DNA of 64,000 bases from Hofstenia miamia (Eukaryota > Xenacoelomorpha > Acoela), in NCBI GenBank assembly GCA_004352715.1, contig SCFE01000009.1, positions 825,628 through 889,627 of the forward strand. The letters run 5' to 3'. Shown here in pieces: positions 59,601 through 64,000 of the stretch. The number at the start of each line of letters is the position of its first letter. Position 1 is the stretch's first letter. The notes under the pieces were generated by a model that saw only the letters and a list, made by a program, of their open reading frames with translations, made no database searches and was not told the origin of the DNA. The position numbers and the translations under genes were made by a program.

Positions 59601-60107
59601 GGCATGAATGTTTCGAACGTTATTATTTAAATTGTCTGTTTCTAGAAATATCGTGTAGAGGTTGGAGCTCAATCACTTCTTGCACTGTTTGAAGTTCTTG
59701 TAAATGATTACACAGACTCAGATATTATCCAGTTGTCCTTAGATACGCTATATAATGTCATGGATGACTGTTCGGAACCTTTGGTTAACGAAGATGAAGG
59801 TATATATTTCAGAGAAAACTTTAATTTTATATTGCTGTGTTGTTAAAATATGTTTTGTTAGAAGAGGATTCAGTGCACATACCTTCAGATCTCGGTGTTC
59901 AATTTACAGAGATGTTTCTCAAAAGCGATAATTGCATTGGAGTGTTGTTGCAGTTACTTGAAGTATTACTTCATGTTTTTGTTTACGATTATTTTATATT
60001 TTAGGAGTACGACTTCAAAGTTAAGTTTGGCACTGTCAAACTCCTAATGGTAATGCTAAAAAACTCACCTTCGCAAGTTCAACAACAAATTATCAACAGC
60101 GCTTTAG
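48707..60107 (+). CDS. USO1: General vesicular transport factor p115/USO1, N-terminal exons (partial)
   Basis: Five exons are in frame with GT-AG introns: 48707-48772, 59445-59531, 59646-59799 (ends in phase 1), 59862-59962 and 60005-60107 (ends in phase 1). They give about 170 residues: a short N-terminus, TLCERISTSSVLEDRRDAV, LKGLSRKYRVEVGAQSL, SDIIQLSLDTLYNVM, SDLGVQFTEMF and EYDFKVKFGTVKLL. This is the order and spacing of the start of the armadillo-like globular head of p115, the tether that links COPI/COPII vesicles to the cis-Golgi with GM130, giantin and Rab1. The LEDRRDAVR...L..LS(R/K)KYR.EVGAQ signature is characteristic of the family. Intron 1 (10.7 kb) is full of transposons, while introns 2-4 are 114, 62 and 42 bp. 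The rest of the head, the coiled coil and the acidic tail are beyond the window. Confidence 0.88.
49137..49220. repeat. (TTA)n microsatellite
   Basis: About 80 bp of TTA/TAA repeats at the left edge of the Helitron-like element. Confidence 0.95.
49221..50632. mobile_element. Helitron-like / satellite-bearing non-autonomous element
   Basis: The left edge ATCCTCATCAGCGCAATGTA (49221) and the right edge, in inverted form TACATTGCGCCGTTAAGGAT (50613-50632), are related. So are the nested pieces GACAGCGGGATGTATTT (49281) and ATACATCCCGCTGTTGAGG (50580). The edge motif recurs at about 49483. The core is a 174-190-bp tandem array, and microsatellites flank both sides. Inverted subterminal repeats plus a central tandem array plus microsatellite is the design of Helitron/Helentron-derived elements. 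No protein is encoded. It lies in intron 1 of the p115 gene. Confidence 0.5.
49608..50415 (+). repeat. Tandem array, 174-190-bp unit, about 4.5 copies
   Basis: Units start at about 49608, 49788, 49978, 50152 and 50333. Each opens with (G/A)GACTAC and carries GAATATTGAAGATAT(A/C)GCTTTCG about 110 bp in. Copies differ at many positions, so the array is old. Confidence 0.85.
50629..50684. repeat. (GAT)n/(TTA)n compound microsatellite
   Basis: GATGATGAT... passes into TTATTATTATTA between the right edge of the Helitron-like element and the 3' end of the antisense LINE. The A/T part may be the LINE tail. Confidence 0.9.
50685..53751 (-). pseudogene. R2-type non-LTR retrotransposon (antisense in p115 intron 1)
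   Basis: Minus-strand frames give, in order: a Lys/Glu-rich N-terminal region (53751-52700), KKWKAPGRDEVHGY (52660), LRPITCLPTTWKLLT, DYRKAYDRISH, FRRGIFEGDSLAPLLF, then a catalytic MDDLK in a shifted frame (52044-52030), KGYKYL, and INTWAIPVLRYSAGIVRW. The C-terminal part holds RRPDIVVVD, 14 residues between the Asp pair, then DIAVP. That is the PD...D pattern of the restriction-like endonuclease of R2/NeSL-type LINEs. After a gap, a LGTARVLRKALRL tail follows (50784-50740). Stops and frame shifts plus a deletion before MDD make it dead. No N-terminal zinc finger is legible. Confidence 0.8.
50785..51216. other. Assembly gap, 432 N
   Basis: 432 N inside the LINE, between the endonuclease domain and the C-terminal tail. 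The size suggests an estimated rather than default gap. Confidence 0.99.
53754..53809 (+). mobile_element. Possible LTR remnant before Ty3 pol
   Basis: 56 bp from TGTTACATTAGG to GTTGTTTACA, followed by TGGTGACAG, which looks like the start of a primer-binding site. The pol frame opens 8 bases later, so most of the element's 5' half is missing. Confidence 0.3.
53818..55674 (+). pseudogene. Ty3/Gypsy pol: RT end, RNase H and integrase
   Basis: One frame of 619 codons with only two stops (54124, 54457). It starts in the RT thumb (MGFIVSKNGFQPDPQKVETI; LGMTNYLSQFIPKYS), then RNase H (TDASNFALGACLLQ, SQIEKGLLAITYA, ETDHKPLE). Integrase follows: HGSHLGINKT and CTVCKMH as the HHCC finger, DIAQAESKTFLICVDFYSRF, VADNNPFGSAEF and SNGMAERAVRT as the D,D,E core, and a C-terminal GDTVRVTNLRD tail. 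Gag, protease, the RT palm and LTRs are absent. The codon usage and sequence differ clearly from families A-C, so this is a separate Gypsy lineage. It sits in p115 intron 1. Confidence 0.88.
55264..56005 (+). repeat. Direct duplicate, first copy (probable contig overlap)
   Basis: 742 bp (integrase end plus 3' flank) repeated at 56007-56748 with a handful of substitutions and a single N between. Confidence 0.88.
56007..56748 (+). repeat. Direct duplicate, second copy, incl. integrase 3' end
   Basis: Second copy of 55264-56005. Its integrase C-terminal frame ends at 56416. The few substitutions include Asn/Lys and Gln/Pro changes, as between alleles or close repeat copies. Confidence 0.88.
56749..59444. 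other. Rest of p115 intron 1, no gene seen
   Basis: AT-rich intronic DNA with short chance frames only. A short (TA)n run lies at 58855-58872. Confidence 0.5.
59445..59531 (+). CDS. USO1: p115/USO1 exon 2
   Basis: Acceptor TTTTAG|GTG, donor AGG|GTAATT. It encodes 29 residues with LEDRRDAVRGLKGLSR, the most conserved p115 block near the N-terminus. Confidence 0.88.
59646..59799 (+). CDS. USO1: p115/USO1 exon 3
   Basis: Acceptor TTTCTAG|AAA, donor AAG|GTATAT, phase 1 at the end. Encodes KYRVEVGAQSLLALFEVL and SDIIQLSLDTLYNVM, an armadillo-type helical repeat. Confidence 0.88.
59862..59962 (+). CDS. USO1: p115/USO1 exon 4
   Basis: Acceptor TTTGTTAG|AAG, donor GAA|GTATTA. Encodes EEDSVHIPSDLGVQFTEMF and the start of the next helix (LLQLLE). 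Confidence 0.88.
60005..60107 (+). CDS. USO1: p115/USO1 exon 5
   Basis: After a 42-bp intron (acceptor ATTTTAG|GAG); donor TTAG|GTGCTT, phase 1. Encodes EYDFKVKFGTVKLLMVML and SPSQVQQQII. The next exon is not found before 64000, so intron 5 exceeds 3.8 kb. Confidence 0.87.
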
Positions 60108-60529
60108 GTGCTTATTAATTCATTTATGTTCATTACTACTTATTAATACTTTTAAACTAGTATATAAATTCAATTTGTAAGCAGACAGTTCATCATCTAT
60201 TGTGCGAAACTGAATTTCTTAATTAGTTATGCATAATGCAAAGATGAAAAGAATTATTTATAGATGTTCTCAGTGTTTTGGCAAAATTATTGTAGGTTTG
60301 TAAATATTTTGGTTAAAATTCAGTATGTAGTGGCCAAAAGTTCCAAAGTGCTTTTTGCGGATGTGAATAACAAAAAATTTTTAAGGGTGTACGAAGCAGG
60401 ATTAGCGAACCAAATTCTGAAAATTTTTCCTAAACCACACTTTGAAAGAGTTTGAAACAAACTATGATGCTTAAATTCTTAAATTTTATTCCATTTTCGT
60501 AAAAATTATATTAATTCTTTAATACCGGA
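60108..60529. other. Start of p115 intron 5
   Basis: No exon or repeat recognised between the exon 5 donor and the transposon end. Confidence 0.5.
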
Positions 60530-60770
60530 CACTTCACCGGAAGGTGGGTCAAAGCTAATAAAACGACCCCTTAGTGGAGTGCATTTTTAGTAACTACAAG
60601 GTCCCTAGTCATATGTAAGATATATCTGCAAAATCCTGATTGAGCTGTTTTCGAGAAAATCATAGATATCGGAATCGTGAACAAAACTCATATTTTTTCG
60701 TCACCAAAAATGCATACATCATATTTTTAATGCATTCCAGGATATTTAGCAGCATTATATGACAGCTAAG
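60530..60770 (+). repeat. Left terminal inverted repeat
   Basis: Pairs with 63331-63571. It ends at ATGACAGCTAAG. Confidence 0.92.
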
Positions 60771-61274
60771 TTGCCTTTTTGTTGTCACCTATCATTCTGT
60801 GCAGCTCCTAAAAGGGAAAAAACTAAATTACAAAGGACATAGACATCATAAAGGGCTAGATGTGTAATTTACATACTAATAAAATAATATTCAACCTATT
60901 ATGCGATATCGACGAATAAATGTGTTCAAACTCAAATCAAATGAATAAATTAGAGTATGGTTATGATATCGCTACCATGAAGATAAAGCACTATGATGTT
61001 TTTTATTTCAATAATCATTAAATCAATATCATATCCAATTACATGCATAACCAATGATGACAGTGCTCCATTTTAAGATATCACTCTTTACCCAGAAATA
61101 TAGAGAAAACTACTTGTTCTACTTACTGTTTATTGATTTCATCAATGGAATAAATCAAAACTACTACACACTGAACTCATTCTTTATATATGTCGAGAAT
61201 TTTACCGCACTGTACAATCCAGCAATTTTCTAGGAAAGTCGTTGTGAGATCTCGCTCACTTTGCCGTCTGAGAT

Positions 61275-63173
61275 CTACATTGCATTGAAGTCTGAATGAA
61301 CGGCTTCTGATGCCTGTTCACTGAATGAACCGAGACTTGCTTTTTTCAATTTACAAAATTGCTTGAGATGTATAAACACGATGTGTGCAGCTGTGGTCAC
61401 AGTTAGACCGATCTTCATGTACGCTGCTTGGAATCGTTTGATGGAAATTTCGAAATAATCATCCAGCTATTTCCCAAAAGTTTGATCCACCAGAGAGTTG
61501 AACTCATAAAGAGCTGATGCGAACAATAAAATCTCTTCATCTCTTTGATGTCTTTCTGCAATCACAGACAAGCTGTCATGCATTTCAACAGTCGCCTGCA
61601 CATATTTCCGGTAATTTGGTTGAGTCATACCAATTGCATTTAACCAGTCAGCAGCGATTTCTAGATTGCGCTTTTGCAGCTCGTCGAAAAGTTTGTTCGT
61701 GACTCGCAGCAGCAAGTGCAGTTCTGGGGGAGGAACTATTTGGATCACCATCTCTTCATTCCCACCTTGAATAATTGGGTGGTGGACGCAACTTTTATGG
61801 TCCTTCACCGATGCCTGTGGGTTGTACTTGAGTCTTGTGTGAGTGTAATCATCTGCTTGCTGCTTTATGTCACTAATTGTTCGCAGGTGAAAACAGCGAC
61901 AAAGGCACTGAAAAGTTGTTCTTCGGGCAATCATCGTACGGACAGGGAAATGTGCTTGAATGACTTTGTAAGCCACATAAAATGTCGACAGCGCAAAATA
62001 TTTGAAATCATCATTTTTGATCATCAAAAGTTCCATGATGTATCTGACATTTTCATAGACTTCGTCGACATGATAAGCAATCGCTAGGAAAACGAGCTTT
62101 TTTACACTGGTATTCAGCATGGTCCAATGAATTAGTTTCCGGGGCATCGAATAGTTCTTTTCATAAATGTTGAGGCAAAATTTGATAAATTCACCACCAG
62201 AATCAATTCCAATCTTGAATAGGGCTTCATCCTGATTGATATCACGCTGAGAGTAAATCATGTCAATAATCCAGGAACATCTTTGCAAAATATCACCAGC
62301 TTCCGCTCTTCAGTTTTCCCGGATTCTTTGCCCCCATAGGAATTGAACTCATAAAAGATGCATTCAAAGAAATCTGAACACTGTTTACCTCTAACTTGGA
62401 GTTGAGGAACAATGTTTGATGCGACGGAATCTCTACCGAAGGCGCCTTATGAAGGGGATGACTTTCCTTTTCATCTCGTTGTTTGATGCTGACAATGAAT
62501 TTTGCAATTTTGTTATTTCTTTTGCATCAATAGTCGAATTTTCTGTTTTTGAAGCTCCAACACGAACTTTAAGTGGATTTGGTCCTCCTGAATAAAGTGA
62601 TACTTCGTTCAAATTGGAACTTTTAATCACCTTCGCAGCAACCAACTCCTCCGTTTTCTGATCAGTAGAAAAACACATCTCCACTAGGTTGCTGTGTAAC
62701 ATCGAAACAGAGCATTTGTGACTTTTGGCTCTTCCATAAGGAGATTTGCAAGATCCACACAGACGTATCGGTAAAACCAAATTTTGGGAAACTGTTGTCG
62801 GTCGGCTTTTCTTTCTCTTCGGAATACCTTTGCCTGAAAGTCGTGCTGTTTCACACATTGGACAGAAACATTTTGAAATACCATTTCTGGTTTGGGTGAT
62901 ATATGGAACGATGAGGTTGAAATCATAAGGTTTCCGGAAGTATATCCACTTCTTTCTTTCGATTACGTATATCCAGTAAATTGGAGCGACATTTAGCGCA
63001 GATTCCATTGGGTAAGCACTGATCCGTTTTGTCATAATCCGCGTAAAATATGAATGGATGCGATCAATGATTACATCGGTTAATGGATATTTGGCTTTTC
63101 CAAAACAAATGAGGCACACTTTATTCTGATTTTCATCATGATTTCGAGAACGTTCAGCAGGGCAGGATGACAT
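61275..63173 (-). pseudogene. DDE-type transposase of unassigned family
   Basis: The minus strand from ATG 63173 gives an N-terminal Cys-rich region with several pairs (VCLICFGKAKYPLT; CFCPMCETARL; RLCGSCKSPYGRAKSHKC), probably zinc-binding. Frame shifts near 62430 and 62260 follow. The C-terminal half carries KIGIDSGGEFIKFCLNI (likely first catalytic Asp), LVFLAIAYHVDEVYENV, VHHPIIQGG and IVPPPELHLLLRVTNKLF. After an in-frame TAG at 61465 comes SEQASEAVHSDFNAM, whose Glu may complete the catalytic triad. A second TAG ends it at 61275. The same block order occurs in a widespread, poorly named family of animal transposases. It is inactive as it stands. Confidence 0.75.
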
Positions 63174-63330
63174 GATCTAGAAGGACATATGTTTCTGTGC
63201 TAGCCTATTTCAATGTTTCAATGGTTTGAATTCAAAATAACATTTGAATTATCAGATAAATTCAATTATGCAAATACCTTTCGCTGACAAAATGAAGATC
63301 ATAGACATCTAATTCATTACAATTGCAAAA

Positions 63331-63571
63331 CTTAGCTGTCATATAATGCTACTAAACATCATGGAATGCATTAAAAATATGATGTATGCATTTTTGGTGA
63401 AGAAAAAATATGCGTTTTGTGCACGATTCCGATATCTAGGATTTTCTCGAAAACAGCTCAATCAGGATTTTGCAGATATATCTTACATATGACTAGGGAC
63501 CTTGTAGTTACTAAAAATGCACTCCACTAAAGGATCGTTTATTTAGCTTTGACCCACCTTCCGGTGATGTG
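63331..63571 (-). repeat. Right terminal inverted repeat
   Basis: Reverse complement of 60530-60770 apart from scattered substitutions. Confidence 0.92.
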
Positions 63572-63644
63572 TGATCTGTACAATGATGTTTAAATGTTTT
63601 GGTTCACCATGGGTAACAAAATATTTATATTAATATGATAATAA

Positions 63645-64000
63645 TATAGGGTTGTCAGATAAGTTTTTTCCCATACAAAATCCTTTATATCTTTTGAAAT
63701 ATAGGACCATTCACACTGAAATTTGAAATAGCAACAGACTAAACATAGATGCAGATTTTGTTATAGCAGCTTTTTGAATGCTTTTAATTCTAAATATCTA
63801 TGCAGTTTTGAATTTTTTTTAATGAAATAGCAATTACTCGCAGATAGAGCATTTGAAATCAAGATGGAGCTTGAACGTAATGACATCCGAAAACTGATTT
63901 TCTACTGTTGGAAGCGAGGTTTGAGCTCCAGAGATGCTGCAAAAGAAATGTGTTCAGCCTTAGGTGACAATATTGTCTCGGAAAGAACATGTCGAACATG
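63645..64000 (+). mobile_element. mariner element, 5' end (runs off window)
   Basis: A TA target dinucleotide is followed by TAGGGTTGTCAGATAAGTTT, a mariner-like terminal repeat (GTTG...ATAAGTTT). Then come about 200 bp of leader and a transposase start at 63864. Confidence 0.75.
63864..64000 (+). CDS. mariner transposase, N-terminus (partial)
   Basis: 45 codons open to the window edge: MELERNDIRKLIFYCWKRG, then AAKEMCSALGD and VSERTCRTW. This is the first helix-turn-helix of mariner transposases, which binds the terminal repeat. The typical ALG(D/E)...(S)ERT(V/C)R.W ending is present. The frame is intact as far as visible. The catalytic DD34D domain would lie beyond 64000. Confidence 0.82.
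   Translation, partial: MELERNDIRKLIFYCWKRGLSSRDAAKEMCSALGDNIVSERTCRT

Larger units (their letters stand above)
60530..63571 (-). mobile_element. DNA transposon with 241-bp terminal inverted repeats
   Basis: The left (60530-60770) and right (63331-63571) ends are inverted repeats of 241 bp each with few differences. They begin CACTTCACCGGAAGG / CACATCACCGGAAGG. Between them lies one antisense transposase pseudogene. The 5'-CAC terminus is found in CACTA, Transib and Chapaev transposons. I cannot assign the superfamily and see no certain target duplication. It lies downstream of p115 exon 5, presumably in intron 5. Confidence 0.9.

Noticed and set aside
61517-62087. Plus-strand frames within the DNA transposon
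   Set aside because: Antisense shadows of the transposase.

Overview
The window is AT-rich animal (metazoan invertebrate) nuclear DNA. It holds spliceosomal introns (three of them only 42-114 bp), several classes of transposon and three scaffold gaps. The very short introns would fit a compact-intron lineage such as a nematode, but the sequence does not prove a taxon. There are no bacterial operons, rRNA genes or CRISPR arrays.

Only one host gene is recognisable. Exons at 48707-48772, 59445-59531, 59646-59799, 59862-59962 and 60005-60107 (+ strand) encode the start of the armadillo head of the Golgi tethering factor p115/USO1. Intron 1 is about 10.7 kb and carries a Helitron-like satellite element, an antisense R2-type LINE and a broken Ty3 pol. 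Downstream exons lie outside the window. After exon 5 come a DNA transposon with 241-bp terminal inverted repeats (60530-63571) and the 5' end of a mariner.

Positions 1-38085 are a nested graveyard of Ty3/Gypsy elements of three LTR families. Families A and B are related (LTR about 1.15 kb, TGTAGCATC...GTTACA). Family C has LTRs of about 550 bp. The best copy is a family A element (LTR 14447-15600, tRNA-Arg-type primer site, intact gag 15820-17568, protease and half of RT) inserted into a family B LTR and then deleted on its 3' side. A family C element (24541-37240) covers gag, protease, RT, RNase H, integrase and a third ORF. It is heavily mutated, mostly by CpG decay, and is itself interrupted by a hAT element and two solo LTRs with perfect 4-bp target duplications. 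Antisense gag and third-ORF pieces lie at 31-374, 3820-6919, 19708-20866 and 22302-24480.

Another repeat (1754-2247 and 7130-8805) has inverted ends of about 230 bp and carries a tRNA-like sequence with a CUA anticodon. Positions 38086-44820 are CpG-poor, gene-free DNA built of diverged local duplications. Positions 44820-48700 hold a jockey/CR1-like LINE remnant and a CpG-richer stretch.

Single-N joins followed by near-identical sequence (8168, 56006; possibly 37075) look like unmerged contig overlaps, so local copy numbers should be read with care.
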